A DNA stretch of 64,000 bases from assembly GCF_030156785.1 (NCBI RefSeq), contig NZ_JASGLW010000011.1, forward strand, positions 1 to 64,000, read 5' to 3'. Origin of the DNA: Methanohalophilus sp. Lineage in GTDB: Archaea > Halobacteriota > Methanosarcinia > Methanosarcinales > Methanosarcinaceae. Made by a program: the position numbers and the translations under genes. The notes beneath the pieces are model-generated. The model saw nothing but the letters and a program-made list of their open reading frames with translations. It ran no database searches and was not told the origin of the DNA. How positions within the stretch are numbered: position 1 is the first letter of the stretch; every line of letters starts with the position of its first letter. Shown here in pieces: positions 10,798-20,185 of the stretch.

Positions 10798-11115
10798 TTA
10801 TTCGTTTGAAAAAGCAATTGGTTCTGAAACATCTGGACGGATATCTATGACAGAATCATCGTTGGCATTAATTTTGCATATTTTTAGAATATTACCAACC
10901 CTATCGATCACTTTTGCTCTTGAGACCTCCACCTGATGAACATCATCATTATTTCTACTTTTATGAACAACAAGAACTTCCTTGCCTTTAAGCGATGTTT
11001 TTCCTAACTTGGAAACAAGACTTTTGACAATCTCTTCAAATTCTGAATAAATCAGAATTTCCGAATTCTTTCCTGATTTTTTAATAATACCTATAGGTTC
11101 AAGATCAATGCGCAT
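10798..11115 (-). CDS. Small conserved-looking protein of unknown function
   Basis: 105 residues starting MRIDLEPIGIIKKSG. The start at 11115 is set by a GAGG element 9 bases upstream; the frame is open to 11130. The first residues resemble the opening of TrmO/TsaA-type tRNA methyltransferases, but the protein is too short and lacks the rest of that fold, so no function is assigned. No membrane segment or cysteine cluster is visible, and the protein is moderately charged (KSRNNDDVHQVEVSRAK). It lies 18 bases upstream of fen and is probably co-transcribed with it. Confidence 0.65.
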   Translation of the reverse strand: MRIDLEPIGIIKKSGKNSEILIYSEFEEIVKSLVSKLGKTSLKGKEVLVVHKSRNNDDVHQVEVSRAKVIDRVGNILKICKINANDDSVIDIRPDVSEPIAFSNE

Positions 11116-11238
11116 AATACGCAACCTCAAAAGATGAACAGTTAGTATTAAACATCCATACGTGAGAACCTATTAATATCCCTTTCGGCATATGTCGATA
11201 ATTGTTGTGATTAATAGTTACTAATTCGACAAAAAAGA

Positions 11239-11565
11239 TCAGCGGTAATTGCGCCTGTTAAATGCTTCGAGGGCATCTTCAACAACAGCCGTGACCTCGT
11301 TCATTCTGTGATCAATGTTTTCCTCAACGCTCTGCAGGCTTATACGCATGGAACGGTCTCTTGAATCAATGCTCTCTTCGAGACGGCGAAGTCTCATATC
11401 TACAGACAGGATCATGGCTGCCAGCGCACCTACCATGACGATGGCAGAAAGAACTATAAGAGAGTTTGCAGGGCTATACTTGAATCGTCCAAGCCATTCA
11501 TAGGTGAGTACAAAAGCCGAAAACACCATAACAACAGAAAATACTATATCCCTCATCTCCATCAT
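11239..11565 (-). CDS. Small membrane protein with a C-terminal coiled coil
   Basis: 108 residues. Two hydrophobic segments are visible (about residues 7-25 and 34-54: VFSVVMVFSAFVLTYEWLG and SLIVLSAIVMVGALAAMIL). A charged heptad-like stretch follows (RLRRLEESIDSRDRSMRIS to VVEDALEAFNRR), likely a cytosolic coiled coil. I do not recognise a family. The start MMEMRDIVF has a GAGGTCC-type element upstream. It is divergent from the presenilin-like gene. Confidence 0.6.
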   Translation of the reverse strand: MMEMRDIVFSVVMVFSAFVLTYEWLGRFKYSPANSLIVLSAIVMVGALAAMILSVDMRLRRLEESIDSRDRSMRISLQSVEENIDHRMNEVTAVVEDALEAFNRRNYR

Positions 11566-11697
11566 AGGACCTCATCTGCTTGCAATAACTCCAATGTAAG
11601 TGATGTTACTATTTAAGACTTACATAATGTTAAATAGTGTACTGACAATGTGGTTTGCAAATATTTATACAAACTCCTAAAAAAAAGAGATGGTTAA

Positions 11698-12597
11698 TTG
11701 GCTGAAAATAACCGGGATACAACTGCCTACATACCTATAATAGCAATGGGAATACTAATCCTCATCGTACAGGTTATGGCACTTATTCTTGCAAATCCGA
11801 TGGACAAACTGGGAATGCAGGCAGTGGAAGACCCACAATCCACTGCCAATTCCATTTATTATATCGCTATAATTCTCTTATTCACACTTTTCATTCTGAT
11901 AGCAATCAAGAAAAACATAATGTGGATAATCCAGCTTGTAATTCTGGCTGCAGTGGCATCCACACTTTATTACGGATTTTATCCATTACTCTATCTATTG
12001 GGAATAGGTGAAATTATCGCAATGATCCCTTCAGTTTTCCTTGCTTTAGGGCTTACTGTCTTACTTTACAAATATCCCGAATGGTATGTAATCGACATCA
12101 TAGGAGTAGTTATAGGAGCAGCAGCCAGCTCTATTTTTGGGATCTCGTTTGGAATAATACCAGCCATCGTCCTGCTTGGACTGTTGGCAATATACGATGC
12201 TATTTCAGTTTACAAGACAAAACATATGATAGACCTTGCAGAAGGCATCATGGATCTGAAACTTCCAATCCTGTTCGTAATCCCTAAAAAGAAAGATTAT
12301 TCATTTATTGAGGACAAAACCACAGAAGAAGGGGAACACAAAGCATATTTTATGGGATTGGGAGATGCAATTATGCCTACGGTACTTGTAGTTTCCGCAA
12401 ATATATTCACTGAATACAACGGAATCATTTCACCTGCTGCTGCAGGAGCAATGTTTGGAACCCTTACAGGATACATTGCATTAATGGTTCTCGTAATGAG
12501 AGGAAAACCACAGGCAGGATTGCCGTTTCTGAATACCGGAGCAATTGCAGGATACTTCATAGGTGCCCTGATTGCAGGAATGCCTCTTTTAGGCTAA
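11698..12597 (+). CDS. Presenilin/signal-peptide-peptidase-family intramembrane aspartyl protease
   Basis: 299-residue membrane protease of the archaeal PSH type, expected to cut substrates within the membrane. About nine hydrophobic segments are visible. The two catalytic aspartates are in LLAIYDAISVY (about residue 166) and FMGLGDAIMP (about residue 223). The C-terminal PAL region appears as QAGLPFLNTG, so Pro-Ala-Leu is Gly-Leu-Pro-like here, with the core Leu-Pro kept. A hydrophilic loop with the sequence EDKTTEEGEHKAY lies between the aspartates. It starts at TTG 11698 preceded by GAGATGG. The order of motifs gives high confidence in the family; the natural substrate is unknown. Confidence 0.9.
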   Translation: MAENNRDTTAYIPIIAMGILILIVQVMALILANPMDKLGMQAVEDPQSTANSIYYIAIILLFTLFILIAIKKNIMWIIQLVILAAVASTLYYGFYPLLYLLGIGEIIAMIPSVFLALGLTVLLYKYPEWYVIDIIGVVIGAAASSIFGISFGIIPAIVLLGLLAIYDAISVYKTKHMIDLAEGIMDLKLPILFVIPKKKDYSFIEDKTTEEGEHKAYFMGLGDAIMPTVLVVSANIFTEYNGIISPAAAGAMFGTLTGYIALMVLVMRGKPQAGLPFLNTGAIAGYFIGALIAGMPLLG

Positions 12598-12622
12598 AAT
12601 AAAGACAAAATACCGGGACATC

Positions 12623-13078
12623 TCAAACAGTTTCTTTTCTGTTATTGAGATTACATACATCACACTCTTCAGTAGAATCAGAATTGCCATTTATTTCAGA
12701 ATCAAGAGCACGTGTCCCTACGGACAGAACCGAAGCGTTTGAAAGTGCACCACCAATCAAAATAGCATCAAATATCTGCTCCTTGCTCAACCCAAGCCTA
12801 CGGGCCACACGGATATGCATTTTCAGGCAGTGATCGCACCTCAGGGCAGAAGCAACACCAATGCATATTAATTCTATTGTTTCCGGTTCAAGCCGTTCAA
12901 ACTCCCGCATGATGGAATTATCATACATTACCTTTGGAATCAGGAGTTCTGGCATGTCTTTCATGAAATCAAGGATGTAGGGTACCTCACCGTAACGATT
13001 TTTCACCGTAGAAAGTATTTCAGAAACTGCTGTCTCTTCGTCCTTTTCAAGTATTTTTTTTATATCATCGAGATCCAT
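12623..13078 (-). CDS. Carboxymuconolactone decarboxylase / AhpD-like protein
   Basis: 151 residues. The core has the AhpD-type redox motif CDHCLKMHIRVARRLG, with the two cysteines and the His three residues after the second Cys that in AhpD make a thiol relay for peroxide reduction. The preceding helix LICIGVASALR and the following GLSKEQIFDAILIGGALSNAS are typical of this helical family. The C-terminus carries a second pair of cysteines (EECDVCNL) of unknown use. It lies 26 bases downstream of mmp7 on the same strand, so it could be the last gene of the atwA-mmp operon. A thiol or redox role next to an oxygen-sensitive enzyme system is plausible but inferred. Confidence 0.8.
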   Translation of the reverse strand: MDLDDIKKILEKDEETAVSEILSTVKNRYGEVPYILDFMKDMPELLIPKVMYDNSIMREFERLEPETIELICIGVASALRCDHCLKMHIRVARRLGLSKEQIFDAILIGGALSNASVLSVGTRALDSEINGNSDSTEECDVCNLNNRKETV

Positions 13079-13104
13079 ATCCCAAATCCACCTTAAAATG
13101 CCGA

Positions 13105-14040
13105 TTATATGACAAAACCAGTATCTGATTTACGCTTTATTTTTACAAGGATATAGTCTTTCATTTTGGATGGTGTGATGTTAGCTACATCCGAAAGCAC
13201 GGTAGATTCATCCAGCTCTATATTTTCAACTGCTTCATGATACTTGTCAAAAGGAAGCTTAACTCTAATTCCATCAAGCTGCAAAGTCAACGGAGCCGGA
13301 GTTAATACATAATTGATATCCGGAATTTGCTCCTGTATTTCCTTCATAACCCTTGCCGGAAGCACTGACACAGGATCTCTGGAGAGGTTTTCCCTCATCT
13401 GATCCACGATTTCCCCAACAATCCGGTTCATGTTTTCAAGACTCTCAATTTCTTGACCCTTCCTCATGCGATGAGAAATCCTGCCAATATTACCTACATA
13501 AGCATCCGCGCCGGGAACGTCCTCAGTATTAAGATCTGGGCCACCTGTCACAATTATAGGGATGCGGACTCCTTCAAAGAGTTTGGTTTTCTTATTGATA
13601 ATGCAATCGCTGAAAGTTCCGAAAGTGAAAACAGCTACATCATGTTCATTGATGAGCTTACGCTCATAATCAGATGAAAGCGCAACTCTTCGACCCATTC
13701 CTCGAGCCAGGCCGATCATATTAGTATTAGCTCCATCCCGACGGAAGTGTTCGGCAACATCGCATGCTGAATGTGGTAAATGGTGATAAGCAAGAGTGGG
13801 AGTTACTACTGCAATTTCTACTCCTGTAAGGGGAGCTTTTGTCAACTTGCCAAGAAGCTTTTTTGCAAGCTCTTCCACAAGATGAACATCTCTTTTTGGG
13901 ATCAGCATGTTGAGAGTTACTTCAGTTGCAGCAGGAGTCTTCTGTACAATATATCCACCAAGATCCTCCAGAAGTTCAACAAGCAGACTGTGCTTGTGAA
14001 TACCGCCCTCATAAATGTAAGGTTCGAGAACTGCTGCCAT
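13105..14040 (-). CDS. Methanogenesis marker protein 7
   Basis: 311 residues, recognised as the methanogen-specific marker 7 family by MAAVLEPYIYEGGIHKHSL at the N-terminus, VEELAKKLLGKLTKAPLTGVE and GNIGRISHRMRKGQEIE. Published work on Methanococcus maripaludis places Mmp7 with Mmp17, Mmp3, McrC and component A2 in an ATP-driven complex that activates methyl-coenzyme M reductase. The position here next to mmp17 and in one run with mmp3 and atwA fits that. ATG at 14040 has GGAG 10 bases upstream and starts 5 bases after the mmp17 stop. Confidence 0.92.
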   Translation of the reverse strand: MAAVLEPYIYEGGIHKHSLLVELLEDLGGYIVQKTPAATEVTLNMLIPKRDVHLVEELAKKLLGKLTKAPLTGVEIAVVTPTLAYHHLPHSACDVAEHFRRDGANTNMIGLARGMGRRVALSSDYERKLINEHDVAVFTFGTFSDCIINKKTKLFEGVRIPIIVTGGPDLNTEDVPGADAYVGNIGRISHRMRKGQEIESLENMNRIVGEIVDQMRENLSRDPVSVLPARVMKEIQEQIPDINYVLTPAPLTLQLDGIRVKLPFDKYHEAVENIELDESTVLSDVANITPSKMKDYILVKIKRKSDTGFVI

Positions 14041-14045
14041 TCAAA

Positions 14046-14633
14046 TCAATCTCCTTTTAGTTTTTCAAGAAGCATGTTAGCTTCCTCCACCCACTCCGGC
14101 TTCATCTGGTCTTCTGTAGCAACAAAAATAAAATCTGAACCTGTCAGGGAATGATATCTGACCCTAAACCCTTCTGGTGAAGCACGTATTGCCATATCCG
14201 CCAAGGTGGCTTTGAGCGATTTATGAGGATCATCCACAACTATATTTTTGACATTATTCACCTCATCCGAATCTCCGGTAGTTACTATGAGAGTGCGCCT
14301 TTCAGGCTGATCAACACTATTCCTACCATATTTGTCCCACAACAATTCAAGAAGTACAGGCAAAGGTTTCTCTTCAGTAAGTTCTATTAAAACAGTACCT
14401 TCTACTTTTCCCGTGGAAACTTCGGCAATATCAGAAACTTTGATGAGTGGTAAAACTCTCCTGAGTGTAGCCACCATAAGGAAAAGGGATTCTTCCGGCC
14501 TTACAACTACATGAATTCTGGATATTTTTCCTGCCATTGCAAGATCGGTGAGAACATCCTCCACTATCTTACGATAAGGCTTGATTTCGGATTCAAGGGT
14601 TGTTTCAACCACAAACTTCTCGATTGTTGCCAC
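14046..14633 (-). CDS. Methanogenesis marker protein 17
   Basis: 195 residues matching the marker 17 family (MATIEKFVVETTLESEIKPY, VVRPEESLFLMVATLRRV, SPEGFRVRYHSLTGSDFIF). It starts at GTG with a GGAG element 9 bases upstream. The family has been found bound to Mmp7 in the methyl-coenzyme M reductase activation complex; the individual function is not evident from sequence. Only 6 bases separate it from mmp15, and 5 from mmp7, consistent with a single transcript. Confidence 0.9.
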   Translation of the reverse strand: MATIEKFVVETTLESEIKPYRKIVEDVLTDLAMAGKISRIHVVVRPEESLFLMVATLRRVLPLIKVSDIAEVSTGKVEGTVLIELTEEKPLPVLLELLWDKYGRNSVDQPERRTLIVTTGDSDEVNNVKNIVVDDPHKSLKATLADMAIRASPEGFRVRYHSLTGSDFIFVATEDQMKPEWVEEANMLLEKLKGD

Positions 14634-14639
14634 AGGAAA

Positions 14640-15878
14640 TCACTCCTGATCTATGTAACCGGATACCAGAAGAGCGGCACCCACTGCTCCAATCAATTGA
14701 GAATGAGGAGGTACCAGCACTTTTACTTTCAAGAGAGATTCAAGCGCCTTTGGAACACCTGCAATCAGAGATGAACCTCCCACAAGGATAAGTGGTTCCT
14801 TTACTTCAATTTCCTGCAACTGTTGTTCAAATATTTGCTCAACAACACTATGACAAGCTGCAGCTGCCACGTCCTCAGGAGCCGCACCTTTTGCAAGAGA
14901 GTTTACAAGAGACTGGATACCAAATACAATACAGTAGCTGTTCATCTCCACATTTTTGTCGATTCCCTTAACTGCCAGATCACCAAGTTCTGTTATATCC
15001 ACACCTAATCTTTTTGCAGTCATCTCAAGGAAACGACCTGATGCTCCTGCACAAATTCCACCCATGGTAAACATTCCGGGAATTCCGTCCTGTACGGAGA
15101 TAGCTTTGTTATCCATTCCACCTATATCAATTACCGTTGCGCTTCCCTTTTGTTTACCTGCAAGGTAAACAGCCCCTTTCGAATTAACAGTGATTTCTTC
15201 CTGTGCAAGCTGTGCATTAAAATGATCACCAATGAGGAAACGACCATAACCTGTAGTCCCTATAGCCTGGATATCTTCCCTTTTAAGACCCGCCTGATCA
15301 AGAGCCTGCTGAAGTGCCTTCTCCGCACTTTCAATGACCTTTATTGTGGGAACCCAGCCTTCGCCGATAATTTCATTGTCACGCATAATGACAGCCTTGG
15401 TGGTGGTTGAACCCGAATCCAGCCCAGCTGTCAGACCTGTCTGCTTTTCACGGGCAAGCAAGTGTTTGCGGCGTGCAATTGTTGTTAGGGCTTCCATCCT
15501 TGTCAGGAGGGTTGCTGCAGCAGTGCGTTCAGTAAATGAATAGCTGATGACAGGAAGACCCGAATTCTCGAAAATATACCTGCGAACTTCATTACGTACA
15601 ATCGCAGCTTCAGCGCACCTGAAACAGGTTGCAACAAACACACCATCCACATTGGCGATACCTTCAACAACAGCTTTTGCCCTTGCCATCATGAGCTTCA
15701 GATCAGGACTTGCAACTTCAAGTCCGAATTCCTTATCAATGTTATCGAGGGCCGAGATATCCATTTCAGGATAAACAAGTTTTGCATTAAGTGATTCTGC
15801 TGCAGATTCCAGTTCTTTCTGTACACCTGCAAATTCTGAGCCGCAGGAGACCAAAGCAATTTTTACTTTATCCTTCAT
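14640..15878 (-). CDS. Methanogenesis marker protein 15 (ASKHA-fold activator ATPase)
   Basis: 412 residues. The N-terminal about 150 residues carry [15 protein letters not shown] and a cysteine in [10 protein letters not shown]. The C-terminal domain is an acetate kinase/actin-like ATPase of the BcrAD/HgdC activator type: phosphate-1 loop [21 protein letters not shown], phosphate-2 motif [24 protein letters not shown] with the Fe-S ligating Cys of activators, and the adenosine motif [15 protein letters not shown]. Activator relatives deliver low-potential electrons to partner enzymes using ATP. A similar role in reductive activation within this operon is inferred. Confidence 0.92.
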   Translation of the reverse strand: MKDKVKIALVSCGSEFAGVQKELESAAESLNAKLVYPEMDISALDNIDKEFGLEVASPDLKLMMARAKAVVEGIANVDGVFVATCFRCAEAAIVRNEVRRYIFENSGLPVISYSFTERTAAATLLTRMEALTTIARRKHLLAREKQTGLTAGLDSGSTTTKAVIMRDNEIIGEGWVPTIKVIESAEKALQQALDQAGLKREDIQAIGTTGYGRFLIGDHFNAQLAQEEITVNSKGAVYLAGKQKGSATVIDIGGMDNKAISVQDGIPGMFTMGGICAGASGRFLEMTAKRLGVDITELGDLAVKGIDKNVEMNSYCIVFGIQSLVNSLAKGAAPEDVAAAACHSVVEQIFEQQLQEIEVKEPLILVGGSSLIAGVPKALESLLKVKVLVPPHSQLIGAVGAALLVSGYIDQE

Positions 15879-16330
15879 GCTTCAACCTCCCCTTCTGGAA
15901 GAGATTTCAGGAATTCAGCTATTCTGTAGACAAAATCATGCCCTTCTTCTTCGGTCCTCGGATAAATTAACTCAAGAATCGGTATATCACGCTGTCTTAT
16001 GAGGAATTTTGTCAGTTCATTGGTCCGGGCACATCCCATACAACCAAATGCTGCAATACTTTCCAGTACGATAATTGCTGCTTCTGCATTCTCAATCATC
16101 GGACCTATAAGAGACATCCTGCCCCTTACACCTGCCGGAACTTCGACTGCTGCATATTTAAGACCGCGCTTGGGGTCTTCGGGGGTAATGTTCATTGGCG
16201 GAGAATCAACGCCAACCGTAGAGATTTTTTCATGTATTTTCTCCATCATTGCCAATGGAGTATGTCCAAACCTTTCTACAAGATCAGAAAGGATTAGACT
16301 GTTTGTGGGATAAATGAAAACTTTTGCCAA
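15875..16330 (-). CDS. Methanogenesis marker protein 5
   Basis: 151 residues of the marker 5 family: [23 protein letters not shown] at the N-terminus and [21 protein letters not shown] in the middle, where a CxxC pair could bind metal or act in redox chemistry. It starts with TTG at 16330 preceded by GAGGTG. The stop overlaps the mmp15 start by 4 bases (ATGA), so translation of the two is probably coupled. The molecular role is not known to me. Confidence 0.9.
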   Translation of the reverse strand: MAKVFIYPTNSLILSDLVERFGHTPLAMMEKIHEKISTVGVDSPPMNITPEDPKRGLKYAAVEVPAGVRGRMSLIGPMIENAEAAIIVLESIAAFGCMGCARTNELTKFLIRQRDIPILELIYPRTEEEGHDFVYRIAEFLKSLPEGEVEA

Positions 16331-16339
16331 AACTACACC

Positions 16340-16777
16340 TCATAATTCAGATTCGATAATCTCTTTCAAATTTGAAACCGGAAGTTTTCCGGAAACTTTC
16401 GGCTTTTCTATTACATTCCCCCTCTCATAGTCATCAAGTGCATGCCCTATAATGGGAAGCATCTGTACTTCCTCTCGCAAATAATGGAAACCTGGCCTCG
16501 GACCTCCACCCCTGCTTGCGCGACATCTTCGTTCGTCTCCCGGCGCGAAGCCTCTTTCTTTTACGAATATATGATTGCGATCAAGAGAACGCACTTCCTC
16601 AACCACTCTCTCCACAGCTTCCCGGGGACCTGTAACCATCGTACCAAAGCAGGTTTCTTTAATGGTAATATCAGTTTCAGACGCATATATTTGCATTGCA
16701 GCATCAGAAGGAAGTACACTATCAGAATCAATAACAACTATCTTAGTCACATTAACCTCATCATTTTCCGTCACCAT
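16340..16777 (-). CDS. Methanogenesis marker protein 6
   Basis: About 145 residues, recognised by KIVVIDSDSVLPSDAAMQIY, ETCFGTMVTGPREAVERV and RGFAPGDERRCRASRGGG followed by FHYLREEVQMLP. The frame opens with GTG at 16780, but ATG at 16777 has GGAGG 5 bases upstream and overlaps the mmp3 stop as ATGA, so it is chosen. The basic Arg-rich loop is unusual for such a small acidic protein and may bind a nucleotide or partner; this is inference. Confidence 0.9.
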   Translation of the reverse strand: MVTENDEVNVTKIVVIDSDSVLPSDAAMQIYASETDITIKETCFGTMVTGPREAVERVVEEVRSLDRNHIFVKERGFAPGDERRCRASRGGGPRPGFHYLREEVQMLPIIGHALDDYERGNVIEKPKVSGKLPVSNLKEIIESEL

Positions 16778-18324
16778 CACTTCCTCCGTTCCATAATGTA
16801 CATGGTATCCCCTTCTTCTAAATTTTCAAGCTTTTCAGGTTCGAGAACTTTTCCTATTATATTAGTACTGGAAAATTTTTCCCCCGTGGAACCAAAAAGA
16901 TTATCATCAACTGTTTTAACACCAATTACACCTGCTCTTTTAGCTGCCTGGTTTGTCACACCAATTTCCATGGCATTAGCCTTGTTCTTAGAAGTGTTTT
17001 CCGGGAGTATTTCCTTGTATTTCTCAGCCTCCTTATCGGCCTTAAACAGGAATGTGTTGCCGTATTTCATGATTAAATTTAGCGAGCCGACCGGCTTGAA
17101 ATTCATTGAAGTCGCATGCCTGAAGAAATCAAGTGTTTTTGGAGCAAGATTGTCATACAATTCCACTTCCACAACAGCATCTTTTGGAACACCTGTTGCT
17201 TTTACAGAACCATTTGCAAGTATCTCAATTGTTGTTTGCGGCTCAATTGAAACGATTATTGCATCATCTCCCTGGTATCCATCAGGAATCAGTTCAATAC
17301 CTCTGGATTCAAGTATCTGTTTTGCTTTTTCAAAACCAATACCCAACAATTTTAGTGGTTCCGGAGATGTCCTCACAAAAAGATTATGGCCTTTCTGTGC
17401 CATATTCACAAGTTCAATTCCATCTGTCACATGACCTATAACCGAATGCATAATGCTGGCAGTTCGATCATCTCGCGATATGAAAAACTTGCCCGTACCA
17501 TAACCCACAGTCCTTACCCAAACGCTACCTGTCTTCCTTGCCTCAAAGTTTTCATATGCACAGGCTTCACCAAGCAAACGGCTGTCTGCAATAAATGAAC
17601 TTGATGCATAATCAATATTGAAAGTCCCATCTTCTTCAATCAATGAAAAAAAATGATCTACGCCTTCAGGTGCTTCTGCATCCATTTCCACGTGAATGTA
17701 CGTGTATAACTGATCACCATCTTCAAGCTTGACACTTACATCATTAGTCAGGAGATGATCGCCTTCTTTCTCCCATTCAATAACAGGCTCGATGGAAACA
17801 ATACTATCACCTTCAGATAAACCGGAAAGGACCTGCTTCCCCGCTACAACCCTTGCGAATGCACCGCCTTCCGGAGTCCCGTAAGTTGCAGTATGAGGAG
17901 TTAAAGAAAAAATTAAATGGTAATTGGAAGGATCAAATCCTCCTGCACCAAAAAAAACCTCGTCACGATTAGCATGGATTTCTTTCCTTGTGGGCACTAG
18001 ATCTTCACTAAAAGGGCCAAAAGCCAGAGCACTCTTAGTACCCCATCTAAATGATATGCCTTCGTAATTCCTGTAATTAGTATGCCATTGTTTTGCCAAA
18101 GGAGACTTAGGGTCAATTAGTTCTATCCGAATGTCACCTTTTGTGGTAGTAAGAAGGTATTCCTTAACTTCTGAAGCCTTTACATTTTCCGTGTGTTTAA
18201 CAATTCCCACGGAAGATCCTGGGGAATACGGAGCATTCGATGACTCGATGGCATCCAACACTGTAGATCCTGCCCGAATTATGCAGTTCTCGCTGTTAAC
18301 CGTGATGTGGATTTCATCGCTCGT
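16777..18324 (-). CDS. Methanogenesis marker protein 3 with a disturbed start
   Basis: About 515 residues including the upstream extension. The family is recognised from YRNYEGISFRWGTKSALAFGP, FGAGGFDPSNYHLIFSL and a cyclophilin-like C-terminal half (VVEVELYDNLAPKTLDFFRHA). Mmp3 is a reported member of the activation complex of methyl-coenzyme M reductase. The first canonical in-frame start is GTG 18261, but coding sequence clearly continues upstream (IHITVNSENCIIRAGSTV). Upstream there is GGAGG, and ACG at 18324 follows 7 bases later in frame. An ATG at 18317 is one base out of frame: a single extra A in its AAA run would give MKIHITVNSE. Confidence 0.85.
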   Translation of the reverse strand, partial: TSDEIHITVNSENCIIRAGSTVLDAIESSNAPYSPGSSVGIVKHTENVKASEVKEYLLTTTKGDIRIELIDPKSPLAKQWHTNYRNYEGISFRWGTKSALAFGPFSEDLVPTRKEIHANRDEVFFGAGGFDPSNYHLIFSLTPHTATYGTPEGGAFARVVAGKQVLSGLSEGDSIVSIEPVIEWEKEGDHLLTNDVSVKLEDGDQLYTYIHVEMDAEAPEGVDHFFSLIEEDGTFNIDYASSSFIADSRLLGEACAYENFEARKTGSVWVRTVGYGTGKFFISRDDRTASIMHSVIGHVTDGIELVNMAQKGHNLFVRTSPEPLKLLGIGFEKAKQILESRGIELIPDGYQGDDAIIVSIEPQTTIEILANGSVKATGVPKDAVVEVELYDNLAPKTLDFFRHATSMNFKPVGSLNLIMKYGNTFLFKADKEAEKYKEILPENTSKNKANAMEIGVTNQAAKRAGVIGVKTVDDNLFGSTGEKFSSTNIIGKVLEPEKLENLEEGDTMYIMERRK

Positions 18325-18368
18325 ATAAACTCCTCCAAAGAAATATAAAGGATAACTGGCTGATAAAG

Positions 18369-19982
18369 TTACTCCCTTGCAGCCTCTCTAAGCTCTTCTT
18401 CGCTCAACTGAGAAAGAACAGTCTCCGGTTCGCCAATATCCACTATTTTTGATTCTCTCATTAATGCAACCCTATCACATATATCTTTGAGGAAATCCAT
18501 GTCATGTGATACAATAACAAAAGTATCCCCCATTTCATCCCGCGCTTTCAGAATAGATTTTGCAACTTCAACACGAGTAATTGGATCCATTGTACCTGTA
18601 GGCTCGTCCATAATAATAATGTTCGGCTCTTTCATCAAGATCTGGGCAAGAGCCACCCTGTGGCGTTCACCTTCGCTGATCTCATCTGGCATTTTTGGTA
18701 AAATCGAACGTGCTTTGTTTTCTGTGAAACCTGTTGTAACAAGAGTCTGGATTGCTTTGTGTACCGCAAGTTCATAGGGCAAATCAATTCCAATGGACTC
18801 CGTAAGGTTATCAATAATAGTGCGATGAGTGTAAAGTCCATATTCCTGATGCAGGATGCCCATATATTTGACTGCACGACCCCTGTTCTCAGGACCAGGA
18901 ACCGTCATATCCACCCATTCATCACCGACTCTCACACAGACGGTACCGCTTGTAGGTTGTATATTGCCCATCAGGATTTCGGAAGTTGTGGTTTTACCGG
19001 CGCCACTTGTACCTGCAAGACCAAATATTTCCCCTTCTCTAACATCGAAACTTATACCATTAACTGCATAGACAACGCCCCTTGACACAGATATATATTT
19101 CTTAACAAGATCCCGTACTTTTATAATCGGTTCGCCAAGAACAGCATCTCCGTTCGCTTCAAGAGAAGAAATATCTTTCATGAACTCCCCTGCAACCTCA
19201 CAGGAATCGCCTTCACAAATAATTTCCCCGTCTTCAAGGATGATTGCCTTGTCAGCCAGATCTTTAATTACCTCGGACCAGTGAGAGGTTATAACCATGG
19301 TCATATTGTAGGTTCTGACTGCATTTTCAATCACATCATGCACGACTTTCGCAGTGCGTGGATCAAGTGTTCCTGTAGGTTCATCCGCCAAAAGCAGCAT
19401 AGGGTTTCTGACAAGCTGACGAGCCAATACAACCCTCTGCTTTTCACCTCCGCTCAAATCACGTGCCACATGCATCATACGGTGACTAAGGCGCACTTCT
19501 TCCAGCAATTCAACCGCCTTTTCCATTGCATCCGGACCACTGTAACCAATTTCCGTGAGGGAATTCATAACATTGGTAATTACCCTGTCATCACCGTAGA
19601 GAGCAAATGTACGCTGAAGCATGATAGCTATTCTTTTCGTAATGGATCTCCGTTCGTGATCATGCAGGGGAAGTTTTACAAAATCAGCTTCAAATGGCTG
19701 TAGCGTGCCTTTGCCGCAGGAGGAGCATTCTTTGCCAACCATGCTTGGAGGCTCCATATAGCCACATTTTTCACAGCGTGCAAGGTGATACAGAATAGAG
19801 CCTGAAATATCATCATATTCTTCACTACCCCTTAGAGCATGCATCAGTACAGTTTTCCCTGAACCGCTTCTTCCCAGTATACCTACAATCTCGCCTTCAT
19901 TTATGTTGAGATTAATATTCTTTAGGACTTTTACTCCTTCATAGGATATTGTAAGATCTTTGATCTCAATGAACAGTGGCAT
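18369..19982 (-). CDS. atwA: Methyl-coenzyme M reductase activation component A2 (double ABC ATPase)
   Basis: 537 residues with two ABC nucleotide-binding domains, no membrane segments. Domain 1 has Walker A GRSGSGKTV, a domain insert with two CxxC pairs (CEKCGYMEPP and CSSCGKG, probably a zinc knuckle), signature LSGGEKQRV and Walker B LLLADEPTG. Domain 2 has GTSGAGKTTTS, the altered signature ISEGERHRV and IIIMDEPTG. A2 is the ATP-hydrolysing part of the complex that reduces nickel in cofactor F430 of methyl-coenzyme M reductase. The frame opens at 20030, but ATG 19982 (MPLFIEIKDL) has GGAGG exactly 8 bases upstream. It is the first gene of the mmp operon. Confidence 0.95.
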   Translation of the reverse strand: MPLFIEIKDLTISYEGVKVLKNINLNINEGEIVGILGRSGSGKTVLMHALRGSEEYDDISGSILYHLARCEKCGYMEPPSMVGKECSSCGKGTLQPFEADFVKLPLHDHERRSITKRIAIMLQRTFALYGDDRVITNVMNSLTEIGYSGPDAMEKAVELLEEVRLSHRMMHVARDLSGGEKQRVVLARQLVRNPMLLLADEPTGTLDPRTAKVVHDVIENAVRTYNMTMVITSHWSEVIKDLADKAIILEDGEIICEGDSCEVAGEFMKDISSLEANGDAVLGEPIIKVRDLVKKYISVSRGVVYAVNGISFDVREGEIFGLAGTSGAGKTTTSEILMGNIQPTSGTVCVRVGDEWVDMTVPGPENRGRAVKYMGILHQEYGLYTHRTIIDNLTESIGIDLPYELAVHKAIQTLVTTGFTENKARSILPKMPDEISEGERHRVALAQILMKEPNIIIMDEPTGTMDPITRVEVAKSILKARDEMGDTFVIVSHDMDFLKDICDRVALMRESKIVDIGEPETVLSQLSEEELREAARE

Positions 19983-20021
19983 CAAAGTTTCCTCCAGCAC
20001 GGAATGTAAAACGCACCCTTT

Positions 20022-20040
20022 TTTATACAATATATAATTT
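20022..20040 (-). promoter_or_regulatory. TATA box of the atwA-mmp operon
   Basis: On the minus strand AAATTATATATTGTATAAAA lies about 45-60 bases upstream of the atwA ATG. That leaves a leader of roughly 25 bases that includes the GGAGG ribosome-binding site. Confidence 0.5.
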
Positions 20041-20185
20041 GCTTGACAGTATCAATTGCCTACACAAGATTTTGCAGTTGAAAGGCACATCTGCATTAAA
20101 TGAAGCCATACATAAACATAACGCATCAAAGCATCACTGTTAACATTTGAAAGTTGGCCATTGATAACGATTATGCTATAAGAGG

